A stretch of DNA of 64,000 bases, taken from Luteitalea pratensis. Lineage in GTDB: Bacteria; Acidobacteriota; Vicinamibacteria; Vicinamibacterales; Vicinamibacteraceae. A program made the translations under genes and the position numbers. The notes beneath the pieces are model-generated. The model saw nothing but the letters and a program-made list of their open reading frames with translations, searched no databases and was not told the DNA's origin. Below are positions 8,164 through 16,823 of this stretch, piece by piece; positions within the stretch are counted from its first letter, which is position 1; each line of letters starts with the position of its first letter. The stretch covers positions 4,561,001 through 4,625,000 of the forward strand of contig NZ_CP015136.1 in assembly GCF_001618865.1 (NCBI RefSeq). Direction: 5' to 3'.

Positions 8164-11100
8164 ATGACCGCCTCACGACTTCGCGTACTCGGACGGGTGA
8201 CTCATGGGATCGCCCTTGGGGCCGCACTCCTCGGCATGGCCTCCGCAGCCGAGGCGGCGCCGGTGGTGCGGCGCGCCAACGGCGCGGCAGCCAGCGACAT
8301 CCAGGCCACCGTCGAACAGTTCAGGACCGACCTCGGCGGCGCCAACAACGGAGTCGGCGGCTCGACCACGAACGGGCGTCGCGAAATCAACTGGGACGCC
8401 GTGCCTGCCGGTGCGTCATCGCCAAATCCGTTGGCGACAGACTTCTTCAACGTGAACTCACCGCGCGGCGCCGTCTTTTTCACCAATGGCGACGGTTTCC
8501 AGGTCAGCGGGACGCCAGACCGTTTCGGCAACTTCAACCCCACCTATCCTGGGCAGTTCACGACGTTCAGTCCGCAGAAGCTCTTCGCGCCGACGGGCTC
8601 GTTCATCATGGACGTGACATTCCGCATCCCGGGGACGTCGGTGCCCGCGACCGTCTCCGGCTTCGGCGTGGTGTTCACCGACGTGGACGTGTTCGGACCG
8701 ACGAAGGTCGAGTACTTCGACGAGCGCGGCCAGCGGATCGGACCGGTGGTCGACACCACCACGGCTTTCGTCGGAGCGATGAGCTTCGTCGGCGTGTCCT
8801 TCAATGCCGGCGAACGGGTCGCCCGCGTGCGCATCACGAGCGGCGATGCCAGCGTCTCGGCTGGCGCGAACGATATCTCCAACGGTGGCCTCAGCGACGT
8901 CGTCGTGATGGACGACTTCATCTACGGCGAGCCGCAGCAGATGACTGGCGCGACCAACCTCGACACGTCCTTCAATGCCGACGGACAGGCCGAGGTCAGC
9001 CAGGGGTTCGTGGAGCAGGGTGAAGCGATCGCCATCCAGCCCGATGGCAAGATCGTGGTCGTCGGCTTCTCCGATGGCCTCGGCGGCGCCGGCGAGGCGG
9101 ATTTCCTCGTAGTGCGCTACAACCCCGACGGCTCCCGCGACGCCAGCTTCAGTGGCGACGGCCGCATCAACTTCAGCTTTGGACCCGACCTGACCGGCAT
9201 CGATCGCGGCAGCGCGGTGGCACTCCAGCCCGACGGCAAGATCGTGGTGGCCGGCACGACCGATGCTGGCGGCGGCAACATCAACCACTTCGCTGTCGCG
9301 CGGTTGCTGCCCAACGGCGAACTGGACCCCAGCTTCGATGGCGATGGGCGGGTCACGATCGACTTCAACTTCGACGACATCGGCAACGCCGTCGCCATCC
9401 AGCCGGACGGCAAGATCGTGGTGGCCGGCCAGTCTGCAGCTGACACGGCGGTGGCCCGCTTGTTGACCAACGGCTCGCTCGACCCGGACTTCAACCCGGT
9501 CGCAGTCCCGACGCTCGAAAACGGCGACGGCCGCTTACGCATCGACCTCGGCAACACCGACTTCGCGCAGGCCATCATCGCCGCCCCAGATGGCAGTCTG
9601 TTGGTCGCCGGACGTGCCGACAACGGCGGCGGGGACGACATGGTGGTGTTGAAGCTCGATACGTTTGGCACCCGGGTCGGCGGGTTCGGGAGCAACGGCG
9701 CGACCTACATCAACTTCAGTGGGGCGGATCGGGCCGACAGCCTCGCACTGCTGCCTGACGGACGGTTGGCAGTGGGCGGGACCTCCGCAGCGGGGACCGA
9801 CTTTGCCGTCGCGCGCCTGGCGGCCAACGGCGCACTCGACAGCACGTTCAATGGCACGGGGCGGGTGACACTCAACTTCGGCGGCAGCGACGTCCTCACG
9901 GGCCTGGCCCTGCAACCGGATGGCCGCCTGGTGCTCGCCGGATTCACCAGTGCCGGTGGTGGCACGCCGCAAAACATTGCCATCGCCCGCCTCACCACAA
10001 CGGGGCTCGCCGACACCACGTTCGCCGCTGGCGGCCGTGACATGCTCGACCTCGGGTTCAGCGAGATTATCCGCAACGTCGCCCTGCAGTCCAACGGGCG
10101 CATCGTCCTCACCGGGAAGACGACCAACAACGAAGACATGTACACCGTGCGGCTCATCGGCGGACCGCCGCCGTCGGTCTCGATCGTCTCCCCGACGACA
10201 GCGATCAGCACGACGGCGACGTCGACGTTCCTGGCGCTGGCGGGTACGGCCGCCGATGCCGCTGGTGTCACACGCGTTACCTGGACGACTGACCGCGGCT
10301 TCTCAGGAACCGCCACAGGCACTACCGCGTGGTCTGCCGACGTCGCGCTGGCCGCCGGTACCAACCGAGTGACCGTCACGGCCACCAACGCCAATGGTGT
10401 GATCTCGGCCGATGCGTTCGTCGTCACCGTCAGCGAGTTCGCGTACTTCCTCTCGGAGGGCGCGACGGGCTCGTTCTTCGACCTCGACATCCTCATCGCC
10501 AATCCGACGACGACGGAGGCCAACGTCGCGATCTCGTACCTCAAGCCGGACGGGACGACGGTGCCGCAGACGTTCACGCTGGCGGCGCAGTCACGACGCA
10601 CCGTCAAGGTTGACCAGGTCGTCGGTGTCGAGAACACGGCGGTATCGGCCGTCGTGCGATCCACCAACGCCGTGCCACTCGTCGTCGAGCGGACGATGTT
10701 CTGGGACAGCACCTATTACGGCGGCCACACGGGCAATGCGGTCGACGCGCCTGCCACGCAGTGGCTCTTCGCCGAGGGCAACCAGGGCTTCTTCGACACG
10801 TACGTGCTGCTGGCCAACGCCAACGCCACGGAGGCGACGGCGACCGTGACGTTCCTCGTGGAAGGTGGCGCGAACGTGGTGCAGGTGGTGCCGGTGCCAC
10901 CGACGACGCGGCTGAACGTCTACGCCGGCATCATTCCGCAACTGATCGGCAAGTCCTTCTCGATCGTCGTCACGTCGACGCAGCCGATCATCGCCGAGCG
11001 CGCGATGTACTTCGGCACCCGGCTCTTCGAAGGCGGCCACGAATCGGCCGGCGTGCCGGCGGCCTCCACCAGGTGGTTCCACGCCGAGGGCGCGACGGGG

Positions 11101-11730
11101 TCGTACTTCGATTTGTACCTCCTCGTCGGCAATCCCAATCCCACCGTGGCCAACCTGACCGTGACGTTCCTCAAGGACGACGGCACGACGCTGGTGCGCA
11201 GCAAGCAGGTGCCGGCCAACAGCCGCTTCACCATGCACGTGGACGGCGAGGATCCGTCGCTGGCCAATACCGCGGTGTCGACCACGGTGGTATCCGACAT
11301 CCCCGTGGTGTCGGAACGCGCCATGTACTGGCCGGGAGATTCGAGCACCTGGTTCGAGGCACACAACAGTTTCGGCGTCACGACCACTTCGACGAAGTGG
11401 GCGCTCGCGGAGGGACGCGTCGGCCAGCTGCAGGAATTCGAAACCTTCGTCCTGATCGCGAACCCGTCGACATCGCTGGCGACGGTGCGCGCCACGTTCC
11501 TGCGCGCCAATGGCCAGCCGCCGGTGACCAAGACCTGGGACGTGCTGCCGACGAGCCGCTTCAACATCTGGGTGAATGCGATGGTGCCCGAGCTCGTGAA
11601 CGAGGAATTCGGCGTGCTGATCGAAGTGCTCAACGGCGTGGACGTCGCCGTCGAGCGCGCCCTGTACTGGAAGTCAGGGGACGTGGAGTTCGCCGGCGGA
11701 ACGAATGCGACGGCGGTGCGAGTGCCTTAG
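8164..11730 (+). CDS. Secreted Delta-60 repeat protein with four C-terminal AEG-type repeats
   Basis: 1188 residues. ATG at 8164 is chosen because it follows a strong purine-rich ribosome site and begins a clean signal peptide ending near ASAAEAAP. About nt 9030-10140 encode seven Delta-60-type repeats (IQPDGKIVVVG, LQPDGKIVVAG, LPDGRLAVGG, LQPDGRLVLAG and others), which probably form a beta-propeller or beta-helix. An Ig-like segment follows (about nt 10170-10430). The C-terminus holds four copies of a domain of roughly 100 residues that opens with an AEG motif followed by a Phe-rich stretch and IANP or similar. The protein is probably exported or surface-exposed. Ligand and function are unknown. 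Confidence 0.85.
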   Translation: MTASRLRVLGRVTHGIALGAALLGMASAAEAAPVVRRANGAAASDIQATVEQFRTDLGGANNGVGGSTTNGRREINWDAVPAGASSPNPLATDFFNVNSPRGAVFFTNGDGFQVSGTPDRFGNFNPTYPGQFTTFSPQKLFAPTGSFIMDVTFRIPGTSVPATVSGFGVVFTDVDVFGPTKVEYFDERGQRIGPVVDTTTAFVGAMSFVGVSFNAGERVARVRITSGDASVSAGANDISNGGLSDVVVMDDFIYGEPQQMTGATNLDTSFNADGQAEVSQGFVEQGEAIAIQPDGKIVVVGFSDGLGGAGEADFLVVRYNPDGSRDASFSGDGRINFSFGPDLTGIDRGSAVALQPDGKIVVAGTTDAGGGNINHFAVARLLPNGELDPSFDGDGRVTIDFNFDDIGNAVAIQPDGKIVVAGQSAADTAVARLLTNGSLDPDFNPVAVPTLENGDGRLRIDLGNTDFAQAIIAAPDGSLLVAGRADNGGGDDMVVLKLDTFGTRVGGFGSNGATYINFSGADRADSLALLPDGRLAVGGTSAAGTDFAVARLAANGALDSTFNGTGRVTLNFGGSDVLTGLALQPDGRLVLAGFTSAGGGTPQNIAIARLTTTGLADTTFAAGGRDMLDLGFSEIIRNVALQSNGRIVLTGKTTNNEDMYTVRLIGGPPPSVSIVSPTTAISTTATSTFLALAGTAADAAGVTRVTWTTDRGFSGTATGTTAWSADVALAAGTNRVTVTATNANGVISADAFVVTVSEFAYFLSEGATGSFFDLDILIANPTTTEANVAISYLKPDGTTVPQTFTLAAQSRRTVKVDQVVGVENTAVSAVVRSTNAVPLVVERTMFWDSTYYGGHTGNAVDAPATQWLFAEGNQGFFDTYVLLANANATEATATVTFLVEGGANVVQVVPVPPTTRLNVYAGIIPQLIGKSFSIVVTSTQPIIAERAMYFGTRLFEGGHESAGVPAASTRWFHAEGATGSYFDLYLLVGNPNPTVANLTVTFLKDDGTTLVRSKQVPANSRFTMHVDGEDPSLANTAVSTTVVSDIPVVSERAMYWPGDSSTWFEAHNSFGVTTTSTKWALAEGRVGQLQEFETFVLIANPSTSLATVRATFLRANGQPPVTKTWDVLPTSRFNIWVNAMVPELVNEEFGVLIEVLNGVDVAVERALYWKSGDVEFAGGTNATAVRVP

Positions 11731-11748
11731 GGCGACTACTCGACGAAC

Positions 11749-11776
11749 GTCGGACGCCGAACGCCGAACGCCGCCT
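11749..11776. repeat. Heptamer tandem repeat (GCCGAAC family)
   Basis: Four 7-bp units, GTCGGAC, GCCGAAC, GCCGAAC and GCCGCCT, lie just after the Delta-60 gene. This is one of several period-7 arrays in the window. Confidence 0.7.
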
Positions 11777-11806
11777 CCACTCTCAGCATTGTCGCCAAAT
11801 GAGCGC

Positions 11807-11830
11807 GGGCCGACTCGACCGAGTCGGCCC
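11807..11830. terminator. Strong hairpin between convergent genes
   Basis: GGGCCGACTCG and CGAGTCGGCCC form a perfect 11-bp stem with a 2-nt loop, just upstream (in coordinates) of the stop of the minus-strand DUF937 gene. It probably acts as a bidirectional terminator or 3'-end stabiliser. No U tract follows, so it is not a classic intrinsic terminator. Confidence 0.55.
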
Positions 11831-11840
11831 GTGCCGCGTC

Positions 11841-12398
11841 TCACTTGATGAACTTGTTCGCCATGCCCAGGATGTCGTCCATGACCGATCCGTCGTTGTT
11901 GCCATCGAGCACGGGCGTGAGCATGTCGAGTAGCCCGCCGCCGGCACCCACCTGCGGCTGACCGGCCTGAGCCAACGCGCCGCCCGAGCCGCCTTTGGCC
12001 AACGCCCCCATCACCAGCGTCGCCACCATCGGCAGCATGGCCTTGAGGATCTCAGGGCCGACGCCAGACTGCGCGGCGGCGCGCAAGGCCACTTGACGGC
12101 TGACGTCCTTGCTGCCGAAGATCTGGCCGAGGATGCCATTGCCATGGTCCACTGCGGCTTGCTCTGCGAGCTGCGACGGATCCTCGGCATACCTCGAGAC
12201 GCCGGCCCCTGCCAGCGAGCCGAGGAGGGCGTCGAGCCCAGGGCCACCGGCGGCGTTGCGCTGAACACCGGCCGCTACCGTCGGCAGCAGCGCGCTGAGC
12301 GCTGACTGCGCCTGTGCGGCGTCGAGACCGAACTGGCGGCTGATCTGATCGACCGCGACTCCATTGTTGGCGCCGAGAAGCTGCTCGAGCATATTCAT
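11841..12398 (-). CDS. DUF937 domain protein
   Basis: 185 residues. The ATG at 12396-12398 is preceded by GGAGG at a good distance, so the longer upstream frame is dropped. The sequence begins MNMLEQLLGANNGVAVDQIS. It then shows the DUF937 pattern of QFGLDAAQAQSALSALLPTV, Gly/Ala-rich helices, and a C-terminal GLLDMLTPVLDGNNDGSVMDDI segment with LDGNxDGS. Members of this family (YidB-like) are small helical proteins without an established function. It is convergent with the Delta-60 gene across a hairpin. Confidence 0.88.
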   Translation of the reverse strand: MNMLEQLLGANNGVAVDQISRQFGLDAAQAQSALSALLPTVAAGVQRNAAGGPGLDALLGSLAGAGVSRYAEDPSQLAEQAAVDHGNGILGQIFGSKDVSRQVALRAAAQSGVGPEILKAMLPMVATLVMGALAKGGSGGALAQAGQPQVGAGGGLLDMLTPVLDGNNDGSVMDDILGMANKFIK

Positions 12399-12499
12399 GT
12401 GGGCCTCCGCGTGAAACGCGCAGGCTACTGTACTCGCCTTTGCGGGAATGGTGCCGCGGCCGAGCTCGCAGTTGTGATACGCCTGACGTGTACGCCGCG

Positions 12500-12658
12500 T
12501 CAGCCGATCACGAACAGACCGACAATGAAGACGCCGGTGAGCAGGAGGAACAGGACCAGCCATACCAGGGCAATCGTGCGCTCCTCCTCGGGCTTCGGCT
12601 CGCTGATGCCGATGGTCATGTGGATCACGCGTACCAGGCGCACGAGCGGGTCGAGCAT
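12500..12658 (-). CDS. Small single-span membrane protein
   Basis: 52 residues, beginning MLDPLVRLVRVIHMTIGISE. A charged stretch (EPKPEEERT) leads into a hydrophobic helix of about 23 residues (ALVWLVLFLLLTGVFIVGLF) that ends two residues before the stop. A later ATG (MTIGISE) is an alternative start; neither has a strong ribosome site. The longer frame in the same phase runs through the META-domain gene on the other strand and is not credible. Function is unknown. The charged-then-hydrophobic layout is the main evidence that it is real. Confidence 0.5.
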   Translation of the reverse strand: MLDPLVRLVRVIHMTIGISEPKPEEERTIALVWLVLFLLLTGVFIVGLFVIG

Positions 12659-12712
12659 GTGCCATTGAGTACCACGAACGGCCTGCCCGGGCCCCACGAG
12701 GGAACGAGAATC

Positions 12713-13672
12713 ATGCTGCACATGCGTGCGTTGTCCGTCCGGTCCTGGCGATCCCTCGTTGCCGGTCTCGCTCTCGTCGGCGCGTGCTCGGCCGGGCCCG
12801 AGGAGAAGCGTGTTGCCGTGAGTCAGGACACTCCTGCGCCAGTAGCACCGGCCGCGGCCTCGATCACCGAAGGCCAGGTGGCCGGCGCCACGATCAGCGG
12901 CCTCTTCGCTGCGCCTGCCGCGTTCGTGGAGGGCAGCCACGAGGGCGCGCCGTTCGCGCAAGGAGGCGCTGCGCGACCGCTGGCCGTGATCATGATGCCG
13001 CTCGTGCGGTTTGGCGAACTCGACGCCGCGCCCGGCGCCGACGCGGCGGTCGTGATTGCGTCCAACGAGGGAGGCAGCGGCGAGCGGATCACGCTGGCGA
13101 TCGTCGGGATGCGCAACGGCACGGCGACCGGCGTTGCAACCGCGAGCGTCGGTGATCGCACGAAAGTGCGCGACGTGCGGGTGGCCGGGCCGGACATCAG
13201 CATCGACGTCGTCGAGATCGGCCCGGGTGAGCCGGCGTGCTGCGGCACGCAGCTCGCCACGAAGACGTATCGTCTCGAGGGATCGACCTTGTCGCAGAAG
13301 TCCTCGCAGCTGACCGGCACGTTGTCGCTCGCGGCCACCGTCGCGGGCCACACGTGGACGACGGTGGCCATGGACGGCGCGCCCGTCGCTACCGGCGTCA
13401 CGCCGCCGACCCTGACCCTTGCCGAGGGGCGCATCAGCGGCACGTCTGGCTGTAACCAGTACCGCGGCCCAATCGCCGAGCCTGCGCCGGGCACACTACG
13501 GATCGGTCCGACGGCCGGGACGCGCCGTGCGTGTGCCGGCGGCGCGGGCGACGTCGAGGCTCGTTTCCTGAAGACCCTGTCAGCAACGACCCGTTACACG
13601 TTCCTGGCCGGGCGGCTGGTGCTCTCTGGAGTGGATGGCGATCAGATGCGCAGCATCACGTTCTCGCGCTGA
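12713..13672 (+). CDS. META-domain (HslJ-like) lipoprotein
   Basis: 319 residues. ATG at 12713 follows GAGGGA at a good distance. A lipoprotein signal ends in LVGAC with the acylated Cys at about residue 25. The middle region is unrecognised and contains a CCG motif. The C-terminal 100 or so residues match the META/HslJ domain: GRISGTSGCNQYRGPI, then a conserved-Cys segment (RRACAGG), then EARFLKTLSATTRYTFLAGRL. HslJ-type proteins are envelope proteins linked to heat or antibiotic stress in other bacteria. The gene converges on the DinB-like gene with a 12-bp gap. Confidence 0.8.
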   Translation: MLHMRALSVRSWRSLVAGLALVGACSAGPEEKRVAVSQDTPAPVAPAAASITEGQVAGATISGLFAAPAAFVEGSHEGAPFAQGGAARPLAVIMMPLVRFGELDAAPGADAAVVIASNEGGSGERITLAIVGMRNGTATGVATASVGDRTKVRDVRVAGPDISIDVVEIGPGEPACCGTQLATKTYRLEGSTLSQKSSQLTGTLSLAATVAGHTWTTVAMDGAPVATGVTPPTLTLAEGRISGTSGCNQYRGPIAEPAPGTLRIGPTAGTRRACAGGAGDVEARFLKTLSATTRYTFLAGRLVLSGVDGDQMRSITFSR

Positions 13673-13684
13673 CGTTGCGCTCCA

Positions 13685-14539
13685 CTAGCCGACGATCGCC
13701 CGCGACCGAAGCACGGCCCCGGCGAGCACATGGTCGCCGCTGGCCTGGCAGTCGCGCGCGATGTCGTGTGCCGACAGCCCTTTCGTGAACAACCGCCAGG
13801 CGATGCGTGCGGGGATCGTCACGTGCGCCAGCGGAGCAGGTTCCGGATCGGGCCGCTCGGCATCGGGGCCTGGCGCACCTGCTGGGCCGTCGAGGTGCCA
13901 GGCAGCATGCTCGCGAGTCAGCGTCCACGCGCCGCCGCCTGCTCCGTCGACGATCACCACGATGCGCCCGCTCTCCGGTGCCTCGAGGTCGCGCAGCGCG
14001 TGCGGCAGCACGCGCATGAACGTGGCGACCAGCGGCGCGTAGAAACGTGTCGTCATCAGCGGCTCGAGCGCACCGACGGCCAGCCGAATCTGTGCCTGGT
14101 GATGCCATCGCTCCGTGTATTCGCGAGCCACGTCGAACCAGTGCGCGGATGTCGACTCCCCCGCCCAGCTCACCGGGAATGCCGCGATGTCGTCAGGTGC
14201 GCTCGCGCGGAGATGGTCCCGTAGCTGCGCCGCGGCCAATGTCATCAGGTCGATCAGGACAGCTGGACTGAGGCGACCGTACGTGCGGACGCCCTCGGCG
14301 TTCATGGCGTTGACGAACCGGACGAGATCCGCTTCGGAACGGATCTCGACGTCGGGCGGCCATCCATCGCGGACGAACGACAGGCGCCGAAGCGGCGTAT
14401 CGAGCAGGTGCCCCACCACGTCGCGCACCGTCCACGCACCCGCGATCGTGGTGCGGCTCCAGTCCTGCCGGGACAACGACCGCAACAGCGTCAGCAGTTC
14501 ATTATCGAGCGGCTCGAACAGGGGGAGGGTCTGGATCAC
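13685..14539 (-). CDS. Maleylpyruvate isomerase N-terminal/DinB-superfamily protein
   Basis: About 284 residues if started at GTG 14539 (IQTLPLFEPLDNELLTLLRS). A longer frame exists, but it reads through the heptamer array at 14543-14580 and into the neighbouring gene, so I reject it. Early residues WTVRDVVGHLLDTPLRR and the later HWFDVAREYTERWHHQAQIR supply the His/Glu/His pattern of the four-helix DinB/MDMPI metal site. Family members are thiol-dependent isomerases or transferases. The substrate here is unknown. Confidence 0.7.
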   Translation of the reverse strand: MIQTLPLFEPLDNELLTLLRSLSRQDWSRTTIAGAWTVRDVVGHLLDTPLRRLSFVRDGWPPDVEIRSEADLVRFVNAMNAEGVRTYGRLSPAVLIDLMTLAAAQLRDHLRASAPDDIAAFPVSWAGESTSAHWFDVAREYTERWHHQAQIRLAVGALEPLMTTRFYAPLVATFMRVLPHALRDLEAPESGRIVVIVDGAGGGAWTLTREHAAWHLDGPAGAPGPDAERPDPEPAPLAHVTIPARIAWRLFTKGLSAHDIARDCQASGDHVLAGAVLRSRAIVG

Positions 14540-14542
14540 GAT

Positions 14543-14580
14543 CGGGAGTCGGGAGTCGGAAGTCGGAAGTCGGAAGTCGG
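14543..14580. repeat. Heptamer tandem repeat (CGGGAGT/CGGAAGT)
   Basis: Five and a half 7-bp units: CGGGAGT twice, CGGAAGT three times, then CGG. The array lies directly upstream of the DinB-like gene start. The same family recurs at 26252-26289. Confidence 0.85.
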
Positions 14581-14612
14581 GGTGCCCGGCCCCGGCACCC
14601 GGAACCCGTTCT

Positions 14613-15908
14613 TCAGAGCGCGTACGGCTTGCGGAACTTCCGCGAGAGATGCTTGTCGGCGTCGCCGTCGCCGACGAAACGTTCGCGGCTGTCATCCCAC
14701 TGGAGCCGGCGTCCCGTTCGATACGCGATGTTTGACAGCAACCCGAGCTTCGTGACCCGGTGGCCGTAGCGCACGTTGCACGTGGTCTCGATGTTGCGCG
14801 CCTTGATGCCGTCGAGGAACTCGCGCAGGTGTCCCGGCGAATCCGGGATGGTCTGCGCCGGCCGCGTGAAGCTTTCGACCAGCTTCCCTTTCACCCAGAG
14901 TTCGTGCTTGGTGTAATTGACGACGAGCGTGCCGTCGCTGCCCTCGAAGACACAGCCGATGCCACCCATGTGCGTAAAGCCGGGTGGCGGCTCCGGCCGC
15001 AGGCTGAACGAGACGATGAGGCCAGGATACTCGAGCATCGCCTCCATCGTGTCGGGCGTCTCGGTGGCGTCGTTGACGACGAAACGTCCGCCCAAGGCCG
15101 AGACCGAGCGCGGCGCCTTCAGGTCGAGCGCCCACACCGCCACATCCATGATGTGACACCAGAAGTCGATGAACGTGCCGCCTGAGTAGTCCCAGAAGTT
15201 GCGGAACGTCAGGTGCGACCGCAGGGGATGATAGGGCCGCTTCGGTGCCGGGCCGAGCCAGAAGTCGTAATCGAGTTCGGGCGGCTCGGTGGCGGGCTCG
15301 TTATTGGTAAGGGCCGCGTTCCACGTCCGCCAGCACCCGGCGCGATGAATGCGCCCGAGCGTGCCCGATTGCACGATCTCCACGACGTCGCGGTAGTTCC
15401 GCCCCGTATTGTGGATGTGATTGCCCATCTGGGTGACGCGGGCGTGACGGGTCGACGCGTCGGCCATGGCCCGACCTTCCGCCACGCTGTAGGAGAGCGG
15501 CTTCTCCACGAAGACATCCTTGCCCGCCTCCATCGAACGCACTGCCGCAATCGCATGCCAATGATCGGGTGTCTGGATCGCGACGGCGTCGATGTCCTTG
15601 TTCGTGAGCAGGCGGCGGAAGTCGGCCTCACCCGGCGGCGCGTACCCCAGCGTCGATCGCACCAGGGCGATGGCCGCGTCCCGATGGCGCCCGTCGACGT
15701 CACAGATGGCCGCGATGCGGACATCCGGGTGCGTCATGAACTCCTTGAGCCGCCCGGTCCCCATCCCGCCGACACCGATCAATGCCAGTTGGATCTGGTC
15801 GCTGGGCGCCGCCGGTTGGGCGAACAGCGGACGATGGATCACGGTGGCGAGCCCAGCGGCCGCGCCGAGGAACACGCGGCGCGACACGCCGCTCGAATCG
15901 TGCAACAC
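14613..15908 (-). CDS. Gfo/Idh/MocA family oxidoreductase, Tat-exported
   Basis: 431 residues. The N-terminus has a twin-arginine signal (SRRVFLGAAAGLA). A Rossmann segment follows with LALIGVGGMGTGRLKEFM, then AAICDVDG at the end of the second strand. EKPLSYSVAEGRAM is the typical Gfo/Idh/MocA EKP motif with the catalytic Lys. The middle domain (GGTFIDFWCHIMDVAVWAL) has the conserved Asp/His region. These enzymes oxidise or rearrange sugars with bound NAD(P), and exported versions are common in Acidobacteria and Planctomycetes. The substrate is not predictable. The MBL hydrolase gene ends 16 bp upstream on the same strand. Confidence 0.9.
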   Translation of the reverse strand: MLHDSSGVSRRVFLGAAAGLATVIHRPLFAQPAAPSDQIQLALIGVGGMGTGRLKEFMTHPDVRIAAICDVDGRHRDAAIALVRSTLGYAPPGEADFRRLLTNKDIDAVAIQTPDHWHAIAAVRSMEAGKDVFVEKPLSYSVAEGRAMADASTRHARVTQMGNHIHNTGRNYRDVVEIVQSGTLGRIHRAGCWRTWNAALTNNEPATEPPELDYDFWLGPAPKRPYHPLRSHLTFRNFWDYSGGTFIDFWCHIMDVAVWALDLKAPRSVSALGGRFVVNDATETPDTMEAMLEYPGLIVSFSLRPEPPPGFTHMGGIGCVFEGSDGTLVVNYTKHELWVKGKLVESFTRPAQTIPDSPGHLREFLDGIKARNIETTCNVRYGHRVTKLGLLSNIAYRTGRRLQWDDSRERFVGDGDADKHLSRKFRKPYAL

Positions 15909-15924
15909 ACGGAACTCCCGGGTC

Positions 15925-16794
15925 TTACTTCTTCAGTTCGCCGTAGATGGCGGTGACGTTGGCTTGCCCGCGCCCGATCTGGTACTCCTTGAACTTTTCC
16001 GGCAGCTTGAGCCCGGCAAACGCCTCTTCGGGCGTCTTGCCGTCCTTGACCGCCTGCTGGACCGCCGACAGGAACGCGGCGTTGAACTCGCCGAACTCCA
16101 CGAACTTCGCCCAGGGCATCACGTCGGAGTGCCCGGGAATCACGGTGTCGACGCCGGTGATGCCGGCGGCGGCCTTCTTCAGCGTGTCCGGATAGGCCAC
16201 GCCCGAGCCACCGTTGTTCGTGTCGATCAGCGGCGTGCCCAGCCCGGCAAACAGGTCACCGGTGTGGGCAACCCGCAACTCGGGGAACACGACGATGGTG
16301 TCGCCGTTGGTGTGACCAGGTCCGAAGTAACGCAATTCGATGCGCTCGGCACCAGACCCGACGGTCAGCTGGTCCGTGTACGTCCGATCCGGCAGGAACT
16401 GGGCCTTGTCGCCAGCAAACGCCGGCATCTTCTCCATGTTCGTCTTGGTGTTGGCATGCGCCACGACCTCGACCGACGCCGGGAAGAACTCGTTGCTGCC
16501 GACGTGATCCCCATGCGTGTGGGTGTTGATGATCATCGTCACGGGCTTGTCGGTGACGGTGCGCACCTGCTGCATGATGCGCTCGCCCCAGTTGGCCAGC
16601 TTGGTGTCCACGAGCACGACGCCCTTGCTCGTCACGAACGCCGCGGTGTTGCCGCCACCGCCCTTGACCACGAACAGGTTGTCCTTCACCTTGACAAGTT
16701 CGGCCGTTTGAGGCGGGCCGGAGGCAGGCTGCCGGGCCGCGATGCCAGCCGCACCGGCAGCCACGATGATTCCGATCAAGAGAAGACGTCGCAT
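15925..16794 (-). CDS. Secreted MBL-fold metallo-hydrolase
   Basis: 289 residues with an N-terminal signal peptide (MRRLLLIGIIVAAGAAGIAA). The zinc-site motif NTHTHGDHVGSNEFF is complete (HxHxDH), followed by GPGHTNGDTIV and a late VIPGHSD segment that supply further metal ligands. The fold is the metallo-beta-lactamase superfamily. Whether it hydrolyses beta-lactams, lactones or another ester is not decidable by eye. It lies in a minus-strand run between the HupE/UreJ-like gene and the oxidoreductase gene. Confidence 0.88.
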   Translation of the reverse strand: MRRLLLIGIIVAAGAAGIAARQPASGPPQTAELVKVKDNLFVVKGGGGNTAAFVTSKGVVLVDTKLANWGERIMQQVRTVTDKPVTMIINTHTHGDHVGSNEFFPASVEVVAHANTKTNMEKMPAFAGDKAQFLPDRTYTDQLTVGSGAERIELRYFGPGHTNGDTIVVFPELRVAHTGDLFAGLGTPLIDTNNGGSGVAYPDTLKKAAAGITGVDTVIPGHSDVMPWAKFVEFGEFNAAFLSAVQQAVKDGKTPEEAFAGLKLPEKFKEYQIGRGQANVTAIYGELKK

Positions 16795-16823
16795 GGGTCC
16801 TTCCGTGTCTCACGAAGTCAAGG

